From the NCBI GenBank assembly GCA_942492225.1, contig CALODS010000024.1, forward strand, positions 25,554 through 89,553: a stretch of DNA of 64,000 bases, read 5' to 3'. The notes under the pieces are model-generated. The model had not been told where the DNA came from, made no database searches, and worked only from the letters and a program-made list of their open reading frames with translations. The DNA comes from JAFGTX01 sp942492225. Lineage in GTDB: Bacteria > Bacillota > Clostridia > Peptostreptococcales > Acidaminobacteraceae. Made by a program: the position numbers and the translations under genes. This document shows, one piece after another, positions 1-9,174 of this stretch. Position 1 is the first letter of the stretch. Every line of letters begins with the position of its first letter.

Positions 1-396
1 ACTGCTATTGGTTCACCTTATGATGTAGCAGCTACATTTGATGATTTGAAATATGAAGATGCAGTTAATTTTACAGCACCAACGGTAACGAGTCAAGCTG
101 TAACGGATATCACCCAAACAACGGCAACAGGAAATGGAAATATAACAGGATTAACAGCAAATACAACCTATTATGTGAGAGCTTATGCAACCAATAATGA
201 AGGGACAAGTTATGGTTCACAAATAAGCTTTACAACTGCAAAAGTAGTAACACCACCAATAATAGATACAACAAGTCCATCAGTAATTTCTCTCAGTCCG
301 ACTGATAATGCCGTAAATGTAGGTATTAATAATAATTTTATAATAACATTTAATGAAAAAGCGTTTTGCGGGATATCCGCCAGAAGTACAAAATAA
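1..396 (+). pseudogene. FN3 / Ig-like surface protein fragment, truncated both ends
   Basis: The frame is open from base 1, so the gene begins outside the window. It encodes a fibronectin type III-like stretch (about residues 20-80, with the NTTYYVRAYATNNEGTSYGS pattern), then a proline/threonine linker and the start of a Big_5-like Ig domain (TSPSVISLSPTDNAVNVG). The Ig domain stops abruptly near base 360, where the sequence becomes part of an unrelated DUF4143 gene. The last ten or so codons are therefore out of context. Such repeats are typical of secreted or wall-attached proteins. I infer a deletion or recombination breakpoint at about 356-366. Confidence 0.6.
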
Positions 397-971
397 GGAA
401 TATTGTTTTGATGGATAAGATTGCTGATTTTATGATGGATAATATTTCGAATTTGACCTCATCAAGAAAAATAGCAGATACCCTTACGAAAAATTCAGAT
501 ACTATAAATCATAAGACTGTCGGTTCTTATCTTAAATATTTATGTAATGCTTTTGCATTTTACAAGGTTAGACGATATGACATCCGCGGAAAGAAATATT
601 TGACGTCTAACGAGAAATATTATCTTAGCGATCATGCCTTTAGATATGCCAAATTGGGAACTAGAAATCTTGATTATGGACGGGTTATGGAAAATATTGT
701 TGCCTTGGAATTAATGAGACGAGGCTACGAAATATATGTAGGCGTACTTTATAAAAAAGAAATTGATTTTGTTGCTGTTAAACAAAATTAAAAGATTTAT
801 ATTCAGGTGTCTGATGATATATCTAGTGAAAAAACATTTGAAAGAGAAGTTGATTCCTTACTTAAAATAAAAGATGCGTATCCTAAATTATTAATTGCAA
901 GGACTAGACACGAACAGTATCAGTATGAGGGAATTCAAGTCATTGATATTGCGAAGTGGTTGAGTCTCTAA
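366..971 (+). pseudogene. C-terminal part of AAA+ ATPase/DUF4143 protein, with in-frame stop
   Basis: The translation matches the C-terminal half of the widespread ATP-binding DUF4143 family: a RDIxxKYKIRN start, a winged-helix-like middle, then a PD-(D/E)XK-like part (GRVMENIVALELMRRGYEIYVG followed by KKEIDFV). The N-terminal AAA+ domain with its Walker motifs is absent, cut at about base 360. A TAA at 789-791 interrupts the frame, but the same frame continues with KIYIQVSDDISSEKTFERE to a stop at 969-971. A GAA to TAA nonsense change is the simplest reading. The gene is doubly inactive. Confidence 0.75.
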
Positions 972-1106
972 TATGAACGACGAATCAGAAAACAGATAGA
1001 GATGCTTTATAATTATATGTAGTTAAGGAAAACGGCCGGAAGCAAGTTTCTTTTCATAAAACTGAAACCGACAGTAAATAGCAAGTTATAAAGATGTATA
1101 TTAATG

Positions 1107-1135
1107 CCTAAGATAGTCGATAATCTTAGGTTTTT
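1107..1135 (+). terminator. Rho-independent terminator
   Basis: An 8-bp stem CCTAAGAT / ATCTTAGG with an 8-nt loop is followed by TTTTT. It lies between the broken DUF4143 gene and the sigma-factor gene. Confidence 0.75.
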
Positions 1136-1237
1136 CAGTCTTAATTAATCAATACTATAATTAATGAAAAAATATGATAAAAAATTTGTAACGAATTTGA
1201 TATTGGGTAGTCTTATCTATGAAAGTGAGGTGATGAG

Positions 1238-1723
1238 ATGTCAGAATTTGAGGATATTTACATCAAATATTTTGATGATGTTTATAAGTATGTTTACTCT
1301 TTGTGTCGGAATTCTTCAGTTGCAGAGGAAATCACACAGGAGACTTTTTTTAAAGCGTTAAAACAAATTGATTCCTATAAAGGAGAATGTAAACTTCGGG
1401 TATGGCTTTGTCAAATTGCAAAAAATACTTATTTTACATTTTGTAGTAAAGAAAAACGATTTGTTCCCTATGACTCAGTTGAACATAGTCAAACAAGTGA
1501 CTTTGAAAGTGATTTATTAAGAAGTGAAGAATCTCTTGAAGTTCATAAAGCTATACATCGCTTAAAAGACCCATATAAAGAGGTGTTTTCGTTGAGAATA
1601 TTTGGAGAACTGTCATTTTTAAAAATTGGAGAGGTTTTTGGAAAAACAGAAGGGTGGGCCAGAGTGACCTATCATCGTGCAAAAATAAAATTAGAGGAGA
1701 TTTATAATGAAAATGTCATGTGA
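1238..1723 (+). CDS. ECF-type RNA polymerase sigma factor
   Basis: 161 residues, usual length for a group 4 (ECF) sigma factor. Region 2 is at about residues 8-75 (FDDVYKYVYSLC, then AEEITQETFFKAL, the core-binding and -10 recognition helices). Region 4 is at about 105-155 (LKDPYKEVFSLRIFGELSFLKIG with a helix-turn-helix and WARVTYHRAKIKL). A GTGAGGTGATGAG ribosome site precedes the ATG. The downstream gene, an anti-sigma factor of the zf-HC2 type, overlaps it by 17 bases, the usual operon for this class. The regulon and inducing signal cannot be seen here. Confidence 0.92.
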   Translation: MSEFEDIYIKYFDDVYKYVYSLCRNSSVAEEITQETFFKALKQIDSYKGECKLRVWLCQIAKNTYFTFCSKEKRFVPYDSVEHSQTSDFESDLLRSEESLEVHKAIHRLKDPYKEVFSLRIFGELSFLKIGEVFGKTEGWARVTYHRAKIKLEEIYNENVM

Positions 1724-2138
1724 TGTTATTAGAGACTTACTTCCACTTTATTATGACAATGTTTGCAGCAAAGATAGCTGTAAATTGATAGAGGAACATA
1801 TAGATAATTGTCAGGAATGTAAAGCTGAATTAGAAAAGTATACTATTGAAATTAAAGGAGTAAATAATATGATTGAAGCAAAACCGCTAAAAGAAATTTC
1901 GAAGAGATGGAGACACGATAAAAAAAGTGCTTTTCTAAAAGGTATGACTGTTGTTTCAATTATTGGGTGCATGCTGTCCATAATCATTTATAATACAAAT
2001 GGAAGCTATATAGATGAAAATGGATACTTGGTAGAATCATTCGGGTTCATACCACTGGCATACTTGTTTGGGTTAATTGCTTTAGTTTCAGGAAGTGTAT
2101 TAATGGTTGGTGTAATTGCTAGAAGGTTAAAAAGGTAG
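1707..2138 (+). CDS. Membrane anti-sigma factor with zf-HC2 domain
   Basis: 143 residues. The first 45 form a zinc-binding anti-sigma domain: early Cys (MSCDVIRDLLPLYYDN), then HIDNCQECKAEL, the H-x3-C-x2-C motif that binds zinc and clamps the cognate sigma. Two hydrophobic segments follow (about residues 75-92 and 112-135), so the protein sits in the membrane. The ATG has AGAGGAG seven bases upstream inside the end of the sigma gene, suggesting coupled translation. It is expected to hold the sigma factor inactive until a signal arrives. Confidence 0.88.
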   Translation: MKMSCDVIRDLLPLYYDNVCSKDSCKLIEEHIDNCQECKAELEKYTIEIKGVNNMIEAKPLKEISKRWRHDKKSAFLKGMTVVSIIGCMLSIIIYNTNGSYIDENGYLVESFGFIPLAYLFGLIALVSGSVLMVGVIARRLKR

Positions 2139-2290
2139 AATGCTATAAATTAATGTTTAAATAATCAACTATATCTTCATATATATAAGTTTATACACTA
2201 AATTTCCAAAGCTTAAATATGAAGTTTTAAAGCTCTTGGAACTTACAGATATTCACCCCTATTAGTCTTGCTAAAGAAAGGATTTAACAA

Positions 2291-3460
2291 ATGATAAATA
2301 TAAAAAAACACTCTGTGCTTTTAACGCTATTACTGATGACTGGATTGTCATTACTAGGATGTACAGTAAAAGCTGATTACAAAGACGTGGATGAAACTGA
2401 ACCGAGTAAGGTTAATGAGGCAACCTCAATAATCATTCATGAAGAAGAGACTTCTGAAATTGGAGCAATGAATTCTGATCTCTTAGAAATGACATTTGAT
2501 GATGCAAAAAAACTTTTAGAAACAAATGACGTAGAAAAACTAACGTCATATCTTATGCATCAACAAGTCGAATATTATGATCATCTTTATCAATTGACCC
2601 ATGAAGTTACGGTTTACCCTATTAAGTCTCAAGAAGAAAGTTCTGCACTTTATGTTGTAAAAGAAGATGATATGTTTAATCTATACATTGATGAATATAA
2701 TGGTGATCTAGCAGATGATACCTATGCTTCATCTTACGTTATAAAACATGGTCCAGATATCCTTGTTTCATCACTGCCGGAGCAAGTGACTACAATTGAA
2801 GAATTAATAGATATTCTAGATATGAACAGTAACCAATACACTGTGTTCATAAATAAACAGGAAAATATTAACCGGAAAGTATTCTTGTTTAATGATGGTC
2901 TAAAAGGTTTAGCATTTTTTCTAGACGGGGATCTTGTAAAAAACCGCTTATTTGATCTCAGCTACAACCAAGTGGATCTAAGTATATTATTTTGGGATGA
3001 ATTTTATAGTGAAACAGCGAAAAACTTTGACTACAATACTTTCAGAGACGAAACAATGACGACAGTTAGGAATTATTTTTCTATACAGGAGGAATTATAT
3101 AATATTCATCCAATAGATATGGGAGATTATTATCTGGTTCTACTGAACTCAGCATTTCAAGTGAAAATCACAAAAGAATATGAAGTATTTTATATAGATA
3201 ACAACTACCAAATTGACAGTTACTTAGAAACACCTTTAACCGAAGTTGAAGCACTGAAAGCTGTTCGGGAATTTATTAAGGCATCTCCATTAAAGGAAAA
3301 CAACTTGGAGTTAACTGAAACACTATTTGAATATGAGTTTGATACTCAGAATAAAGAATTTTTTATATTTGAGTTTAGTGATTCTGATGAGAAAGTTGTT
3401 TATATTAAATACAATGCTTATTCTGATGTTGTTGATAGTGTGTGGTTTACTATAAAATAA
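2291..3460 (+). CDS. Lipoprotein of unknown function
   Basis: 389 residues with an N-terminal signal and lipobox (LSLLGC, Cys at about 24), so it is expected to be lipid-anchored on the outer face of the cytoplasmic membrane. A serine/threonine/glutamate-rich linker follows. The rest is a soluble domain rich in aspartate and tyrosine that I cannot place in a family. An AAAGGA ribosome site precedes the ATG. It stands 150 bases after the anti-sigma gene and is closed by a strong terminator, so it may be a separate unit or part of the sigma-factor response. Confidence 0.8.
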   Translation: MINIKKHSVLLTLLLMTGLSLLGCTVKADYKDVDETEPSKVNEATSIIIHEEETSEIGAMNSDLLEMTFDDAKKLLETNDVEKLTSYLMHQQVEYYDHLYQLTHEVTVYPIKSQEESSALYVVKEDDMFNLYIDEYNGDLADDTYASSYVIKHGPDILVSSLPEQVTTIEELIDILDMNSNQYTVFINKQENINRKVFLFNDGLKGLAFFLDGDLVKNRLFDLSYNQVDLSILFWDEFYSETAKNFDYNTFRDETMTTVRNYFSIQEELYNIHPIDMGDYYLVLLNSAFQVKITKEYEVFYIDNNYQIDSYLETPLTEVEALKAVREFIKASPLKENNLELTETLFEYEFDTQNKEFFIFEFSDSDEKVVYIKYNAYSDVVDSVWFTIK

Positions 3461-3546
3461 TACCAATAATTTATCTTGTTCTAAGTTAAATCGCTGATAA
3501 ATTGATTGTTTAGAAGCATAAAAATAGAATAGTAGATATAGAAAAA

Positions 3547-3583
3547 TGACAGAACCAGCTTATGGCGTTCTGTCATTTTTTTT
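3547..3583 (+). terminator. Strong Rho-independent terminator
   Basis: A perfect 9-bp stem TGACAGAAC / GTTCTGTCA with an 11-nt loop is followed by T8 and preceded by a run of A, so it could act in both directions. It closes the lipoprotein gene. Confidence 0.92.
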
Positions 3584-3589
3584 ATGTTG

Positions 3590-3958
3590 ATTATTAAAAT
3601 GAGATATTATAATAAGAAGATCTGATATCATCGATATTTTCACTAGACCAAATTCAGATATATCAAGGCTAATTAATACATCCAATGGATATGCGTTGGT
3701 CTTATTCACATCTTATAAGCCATTGCTATTGATATTTCATCATATCAAGAAAGTACAGCCATAGATGATTTTAAGGAAAGTCAAAATTGCTGTTCTATTT
3801 GCAAAAGGGCAGAGAGTATTAATGATATTTGAACTTTTTAAAAGAGAAAATAAAAAGTTAATCCCAGCCATGGAGTATGACAAGATTAAGTTCTTTATTA
3901 AGAAGAAGTATAAAATCGGTGTTTATGCTATGGAATAAAGTCTTGTTTACAAACTGGA
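3590..3958. other. Gene-remnant region without an intact ORF
   Basis: No intact gene is visible. Around 3820-3938 a short plus-strand frame (MIFELFKRENKKLIPAMEYD and on to VYAME) reads like a surviving piece of a larger protein. The stretch ends at the IS boundary and looks like debris left by insertions. Confidence 0.4.
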
Positions 3959-3972
3959 TTGTCAACAGTAAA

Positions 3973-4806
3973 CTAGGCAACTTTTTTAAGGGTATTTTCT
4001 TTAAACTGAATTGGTGTTAAATAGTCAAGCGAAGAATGAATTCTATGATAATTAAACCAATTAACATAATCAGCTAGTTTCAGTTGAAGTTCAAAGAGTG
4101 TATCAAATTTTTCGTTTTTTACAAATTCCGTCTTGATGATTTTGAATGTTGCTTCAGCAACAGCATTATCATATGGACAACCTTTTTTACTTAGTGATCT
4201 AGTAATCTTAAAAGTATCAAGTACTCCATCGATAGCTTTATTCTTGAATTCATTGCCGCGATCTGTATGGAAAATATTGATTCTACTTAGGTTAATATTA
4301 ACTCGCTGGAAAGCTGTTTTTACTAGCTCAGAATCTTTGGTTTTACCTGCACTGTAACCAATTATTTCACGGTTAAATAAATCTATAAGTACACAGATAT
4401 AATGCCATGAGGAACCAACACGAACGTATGTTAGATCACTGACAACTACATTTAGAAGCTCCTGATCATCAAATTTACGAGCAACAATATTTTCTATAAT
4501 ATCGTTGTTGCATTTTGGTTTGTGTGGCTTATATTGAGCGACTGTATATGTTGATACAAGGCCTTCTTGCTTCATTATTCGACTAATCCGTCTTTTAGAA
4601 ACTATATGACCTAGGTCGTGCAATTCTTTTTTGATTTTTCTTGTGCCATAGTTATTTCGGCTTAATCGAAAAATCTCTTTTATGAGAGAGACGAGTTCGC
4701 TATCATCAGATTTTAATTTTGCCCCATAGTAATAAGTACTTCGTGGAATTTGTAGGACTTGGCACATTGCTGATACAGAGTATTTGTGTAGATTGCTATT
4801 TATCAC
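3973..4806 (-). CDS. IS3-family transposase OrfB (DDE integrase core)
   Basis: 277 residues. An HTH_21-like N-terminal part (NNYGTRKIKKELHDLGHIVS, then RRISRIMKQEGL) precedes an rve integrase core. The catalytic residues are visible in VVSDLTYV (first D), IFHTDRGNEFKN (second D) and NAVAEATFKIIKTE (E). The C-terminal YNWFNYHRIH-type signature of the family is present. It starts with GTG two bases after OrfA stops. In this family active transposase is normally an OrfAB product made by -1 frameshifting. Confidence 0.93.
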   Translation of the reverse strand: MINSNLHKYSVSAMCQVLQIPRSTYYYGAKLKSDDSELVSLIKEIFRLSRNNYGTRKIKKELHDLGHIVSKRRISRIMKQEGLVSTYTVAQYKPHKPKCNNDIIENIVARKFDDQELLNVVVSDLTYVRVGSSWHYICVLIDLFNREIIGYSAGKTKDSELVKTAFQRVNINLSRINIFHTDRGNEFKNKAIDGVLDTFKITRSLSKKGCPYDNAVAEATFKIIKTEFVKNEKFDTLFELQLKLADYVNWFNYHRIHSSLDYLTPIQFKENTLKKVA

Positions 4807-4808
4807 AT

Positions 4809-5096
<288 letters not shown>

Positions 5097-5149
5097 GTTT
5101 ATCTCCTTTGATTTAATTTGATTTTACATGACCTTAAAATAACTGTCCA

Positions 5150-5946
5150 ATTAAGTGTAACCTATCCAACATTTTATTATGAATCAAAAGAAGTTGAATC
5201 AGTAGATCCTTTAACGGATGATATTATTCGTATCTATAAAACAAACCGTCGCCATTATGGTACACGCAAAATAAGAAAAGCATTGCTTACAGAAGGAAAA
5301 CGCGTTTCTAGGCGACGAATTGGGCGGATTATGAAGCAGAATGGCCTAGTTTCAACTTACACAATATCAAAATACAAGGTTCATAAAACACCTGTAAACG
5401 AGTCAAAGACAACAAATATTCTTAATCGCAAGTTTAATAATCGCGACCATTTAGAAGTTGTAGTAAGTGACTTAACCTATGTTAGAGCAAATGGAAAATG
5501 GCATTATGTATGCTTAATTTTAGATTTATTTAACCGTGAAATCATTGGCTACAGCGCAGGAGAACACAAAGATGCATTTCTTGTATACCAAGCATTTTCA
5601 AGAATTAGACATAACTTAAATGACATTTCAATATTTCATACAGATAGAGGAAATGAATTCAAAAATAATACTATTGATGGCATAATGGATGTTTTTGATA
5701 TCAATCGTTCACTTAGTAAAAAAGGCTGTCCTTATGATAATGCAGTTGCTGAGGCAACGTTTAAAATATTTAAAACTGAGTTTGTATATCCAAATAACTT
5801 TGAATCGTTAAATGAATTGCAGTTACAATTATCCGACTATGTAAACTGGTACAATAATCATCGAATTCATTCATCACTGGGATACTTATCACCAATTGCT
5901 TACAAATTTTTACACCTAAAGAAAGTTGTCTGATTTACTGTTGACA
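5150..5946 (+). mobile_element. IS3-family remnant, 5' part lost to the inserted IS
   Basis: Carries most of an OrfB and an intact distal end (TTACTGTTGACA, the reverse complement of TGTCAACAGTAA). OrfA and the OrfB start are missing where the first IS abuts it. The two elements lie in opposite orientation. The distal end cuts into the cassette pseudogene at 5947. Confidence 0.75.
5151..5933 (+). pseudogene. Truncated IS3-family OrfB
   Basis: About 260 residues homologous to the OrfB next door (PTFYYESK onward). All the integrase motifs are present: VVSDLTYVRA, IFHTDRGNEFKNN and NAVAEATFKIFKTE. It lacks the first 20 or so residues and the whole OrfA, because the neighbouring IS begins there. 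Codons upstream of about 5151 belong to the other element, so the longer frame from 5118 is artificial. It is probably inactive unless supplied with OrfA in trans. Confidence 0.8.
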
Positions 5947-6495
5947 TTCCATTCTTATAATTGTTTTTTTTGTAATATTGTTATAAACACAAGTAAATTC
6001 ATTTTCTTTACGTAATGATTCTATAGGAAAATAAAAATTTATATCCTTCCCTATAAAACCATGATGTGCCAAATTATCGCTATCAATAAGAGATTTATCA
6101 ACTACTGCTCCATTTAAAATAACTCGACATCTCCTTCATAATTAATTATTTGTACATTAATTTTAATATCCCCAGATTCACATGAATTTATTTTCTATTT
6201 CTTCCAAATACTCGTCCTGATTATGATTATAATCAACTATAAACTTAGGAACAACTTCTACTTCTTCAATTTCTAGGTTCTCATATTCATTTTCAACTTT
6301 GTTAAGCTCTCTTACCAAAACATCAAGTTCTGCTCGGCTTAACGCACTTCGAGGTGATACACTAATATTATAATAATATGGATAATTTCCATACTCACGT
6401 TCAAACATATACCTTACTTCATCAAGATTCCCATCCTCTTGAAATCCATTAGAAATTAGTAAAAGAAATACCATCATTACTTTGTTAATTATCAT
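5947..6495 (-). pseudogene. Broken gene of the distal-most cassette, cut by an IS
   Basis: A GAGGAGGAAAAG ribosome site precedes ATG at 6495. The product begins with a hydrophobic signal-like segment (VMMVFLLLISNGFQ). The first frame stops at 6178, but coding continues in another frame (KINSCESGDIKINVQIINYE) and then a third (LNGAVVDKSLIDSDNLAHHG) until the IS terminus. That means two frameshifts plus truncation. It lies immediately downstream, in the minus-strand sense, of attC site 1, so it was the body of a cassette whose own attC has been lost. Function unknown. Confidence 0.6.
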
Positions 6496-6539
6496 TTTCT
6501 CTTTTCCTCCTCAAATATATCTCTTGAAATATTAATTTC

Positions 6540-6667
6540 ACATAACGTTTCCGTGATTCGCGATCGTTCCTTGTCCATCTTCTAATCTCTATAAATCACT
6601 TACTTATGTAAATCGACACGCAACACTCCATTTAATGAATGGAATGTCGCTAATCATCGTGTTATGT
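6540..6667 (-). repeat. attC site 1, class T
   Basis: Boxes ACATAAC and GTTATGT. It is the leftmost surviving site and terminates non-coding cassette A1. Confidence 0.85.
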
Positions 6668-6940
6668 GAAGTTCTAACTGCTAAAGATGAGGAATATAAA
6701 TAGAAGTCTTCCTGTCCTCATGCTAGACATGTCATAAATTTGCTCGAAATATTATATCCTCACTTAACATCTAAAACCTCTTTACAATTACCGCATATCA
6801 GTAATAATAATGAACCGAAAAAAAGCGTTCCTATAATAAAACTATCAACTACGTTAGCACTTAAATCTCAATGCATATAATAGCCAAACTAGATTAACTC
6901 CTTAACTTTTTCGGGCAAATTTTGTTAGCAAAGGAATTTC
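6668..6940 (-). repeat. Non-coding cassette family A, copy 1
   Basis: No credible ORF. It shares most of its length with copies at 22798, 33465 (inverted), 48186 and 58564. On the minus strand all five keep TATAAT in the same context (here 6751-6756) and a hairpin with arms ATGAGGA / TCCTCAT (6687-6721). This suggests a promoter or small RNA rather than a decayed gene, but no function is known. Confidence 0.7.
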
Positions 6941-7070
6941 ACATAACGTTCCCGCGGTTCACCATCGTTCCACAGCTCGATATTCACGAAACACTTCTCA
7001 AATATCTCCTCTAATTATATATCTCCGAACTCGTTCGCCAATCGGAATGTCGTGAACCGTCGTGTTAGCT
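6941..7070 (-). repeat. attC site 2, class V
   Basis: Boxes ACATAAC and GTTAGCT. The arm GGTTCAC pairs with GTGAACC. It terminates non-coding cassette B1. Confidence 0.85.
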
Positions 7071-7414
7071 GAAGTTAACCGAAAGATACCAACCACATTC
7101 ATGGCTAAATCAATCGTCTGCCGTAAACTAAGTTTATCATTTAGCACCAGTATACGGATATAATAATGCTGATAGTTTAGCTTTTTTTAATATTTGATAG
7201 TCGCCTCGCAAGTTGCGCGGAAGTTAGTTTTTCACAACACTCTATGTAATATCAATATATATACTTCTTAATAGAGTTAATGAACTAACTGCTGCAAATG
7301 CAAACTTTGCAATGCAACGCCATTAGTCCATTATAAAAAACACATAAATAATTAGTATCTACTAAAATACAAAAAAGTCTGCAGCGCAACCTAAATGACG
7401 TCTCGGGGAATTTC
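7071..7414 (-). repeat. Non-coding cassette family B, copy 1
   Basis: About 340 bp without an ORF. It is strongly similar to copies at 48588, 52824 and 60707. Conserved elements include CGCAAGTTGCG (short hairpin), the TGCAAATGCAAACTTTGCA palindrome-like stretch and a T7 run. All copies have the same class V attC and the same GTTAGCT boxes, so body and site move together. Confidence 0.75.
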
Positions 7415-7541
7415 AGCTAACGTTTCCGTGATTCGCGATCGTGCCTGTTCAACTTCTACTCTCTCTTAATCATTCACCTATATAAATCCCAACGGAACAC
7501 TCTATCCCAAGAATGGCATGTCGCTAATCATCGTGTTAGGT
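7415..7541 (-). repeat. attC site 3, class G
   Basis: Boxes AGCTAAC and GTTAGGT, arms TGCC/GGCA. It terminates the GNAT cassette at 7571. Confidence 0.88.
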
Positions 7542-7570
7542 GAAGTTGTAAGACGATTTTTAGAACCCCA

Positions 7571-8134
7571 CTATTTATTAATTATCTTAATCAGATTTAT
7601 AGTTTCTTCTTTACCATAATCTCCGTCACCATATTCATACATTGCCTCATCACTATAATATTTATCTAAATCTAAGCCTTCATTTTCTTCAAATCCGCAT
7701 TTTTTATATGCTTTTATAGCATTGATATTTCTATTCCATGGTCTAATTAAAAAGTGTTTTATGTCATACTCTGAATTAATGAACTCTATAATTCGATTAA
7801 TCGCTTCTGTTCCTAATCCTTTTCCAGTATTTCGAACACTACCCATCCAAATATCTAGCTCACAATACGGAATTTTTAAATATTCACAAGCATAACTTAT
7901 ACTGCCAATTATTTCATTCTTGTATTCGATTAATATATAACTACCATTTCTTGAAGGATTACCAGAATAACAACTCTCATTTTCTTCGCAGAATTCTTCC
8001 CACGTTGGAGCTGGATGAGATTCATTGAACATAAAATGAATAATTTCAGGCGAAATCAACATATTATATATCGTTCTTCTATCTTCAATATTGGCAAATT
8101 TCAATTTCAAATTGTTACTACTTAATATTTTCAA
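7571..8134 (-). CDS. GNAT-family N-acetyltransferase
   Basis: 187 residues, typical GNAT length. Strand-helix elements of the fold are visible. The acetyl-CoA pyrophosphate loop corresponds to GSVRNTGKGLGTEAINR (about residues 97-113). Near the C-terminus, NINAIKAYKKCGFEENE is the common GNAT motif B. This layout resembles the aminoglycoside 6'-acetyltransferase and RimJ/RimL branches, but the substrate cannot be told. The start is TTG with GTGAGG upstream, because the overlapping ATG runs straight into a stop. Sole gene of its cassette. Confidence 0.85.
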   Translation of the reverse strand: MKILSSNNLKLKFANIEDRRTIYNMLISPEIIHFMFNESHPAPTWEEFCEENESCYSGNPSRNGSYILIEYKNEIIGSISYACEYLKIPYCELDIWMGSVRNTGKGLGTEAINRIIEFINSEYDIKHFLIRPWNRNINAIKAYKKCGFEENEGLDLDKYYSDEAMYEYGDGDYGKEETINLIKIINK

Positions 8135-8170
8135 ATCATTTACCTCACTAACATCTAGTCTTAGAATTTC

Positions 8171-8298
8171 ACCTAACGTTTCCGTGATTCGCGATCGTGC
8201 CTGTTAATCTTCCATTCTCTATGAAACAAACACCTATGCAAATCCTCAGCAAAACACCCTAACCTTAGACTGGCATGTCGCTAATCATCGTGTTATGC
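8171..8298 (-). repeat. attC site 4, class G
   Basis: Boxes ACCTAAC and GTTATGC. It terminates the first DIP1984-family cassette and is nearly identical to site 34, which ends the second copy. Confidence 0.88.
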
Positions 8299-8503
8299 GA
8301 TGTTTCTTCACGAATTTTATGTATTCCCCTTTGTCCACCCTCACTTCCTCTGTGTATTAACATATGGTTATAAAAATTTATGTTTCACGTACTGATGTCA
8401 CATTACGAATGCAAAATTTATCACTTGCGAGTCTTACCCACTACGCACGTTCGCTAAAAGCATCTCCATAGCTTTCAACTTCCCAGTTGACATGTTTATG
8501 TCT

Positions 8504-8992
8504 TCACCTACATAGTGAAGTTACCATCTTACTTATCTCTACAAGATCAACTAACCAGTTATATCCTTGTATTTTCGTATCAATAACTCTGTATTCTTTT
8601 GATAAATCATCAATTTCTTTTTGTAACTTCTTAACATCTATTGTTGCATTAAATTTGATTTCACTCCTTCTCACTCTACTCTGTTTTATTGAAGCTGAAC
8701 TTACCAAATCTTCCAGTATCCCTCTTTTACGTAAAATAGAATTTCTTTCTGAAAGTGCATTTGATAATGTCACGTCCTCATTTAACATCGTAATATTATT
8801 TGTATGATTTATTTGCTTAATTACTACATTTAATTTATTCAGAGTTTCATATAGTTCTTTTAAAAGCTCGTCTGGACTTTCAGAAACTTCTTCACCTTCT
8901 TGAATTTTAATGTTATTTAATATTCTTGTTTCCAACTTATCAATCTTCACTTGATAATCTTTTCTAAGCATCAGTGCTTCTGCTAATTTCAT
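8504..8992 (-). CDS. DIP1984-family protein, copy 1 (altered C-terminus)
   Basis: 162 residues. MKLAEALMLRKDYQVKIDKL, the KVQEGEE-like motif, the INHTNN centre and the RSEIKF and KELSKEYRVIDTKIQ blocks match the DIP1984 (DUF6847-like) family, a mostly helical protein of unknown function. A GTAGGAGG ribosome site sits before the ATG. Compared with the copy at 34822 it has one extra base near the end (after LVDLVE), so ten unrelated residues are added before a TGA. A 200-bp downstream segment is shared by both copies. Confidence 0.85.
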   Translation of the reverse strand: MKLAEALMLRKDYQVKIDKLETRILNNIKIQEGEEVSESPDELLKELYETLNKLNVVIKQINHTNNITMLNEDVTLSNALSERNSILRKRGILEDLVSSASIKQSRVRRSEIKFNATIDVKKLQKEIDDLSKEYRVIDTKIQGYNWLVDLVEISKMVTSLCR

Positions 8993-9047
8993 ATATTCCT
9001 CCTACAATTTCTATATATTATTATTCCTATATTAGTGAATAAATATC

Positions 9048-9174
9048 GCATAACGTTCCCGTGATTCGCGACGTTCCTACTCATCTTTTAATCTCTATTA
9101 ATCAAATTATTTATCTTCATCGCCACTCAACACCCCATCACAAGAACGGAATGTCGCTAATCATCGTATTAGGC
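9048..9174 (-). repeat. attC site 5, class T, altered box
   Basis: Boxes GCATAAC and ATTAGGC. The invariant G of GTT is replaced by A, unlike any other site. It terminates the HEAT-repeat cassette. Confidence 0.82.

Noticed and set aside
7131..7190. Rho-independent terminator before the T7 run in cassette B1
   Set aside because: Only a 3-4 bp stem (GCT/AGC) precedes the T run; too weak to call.
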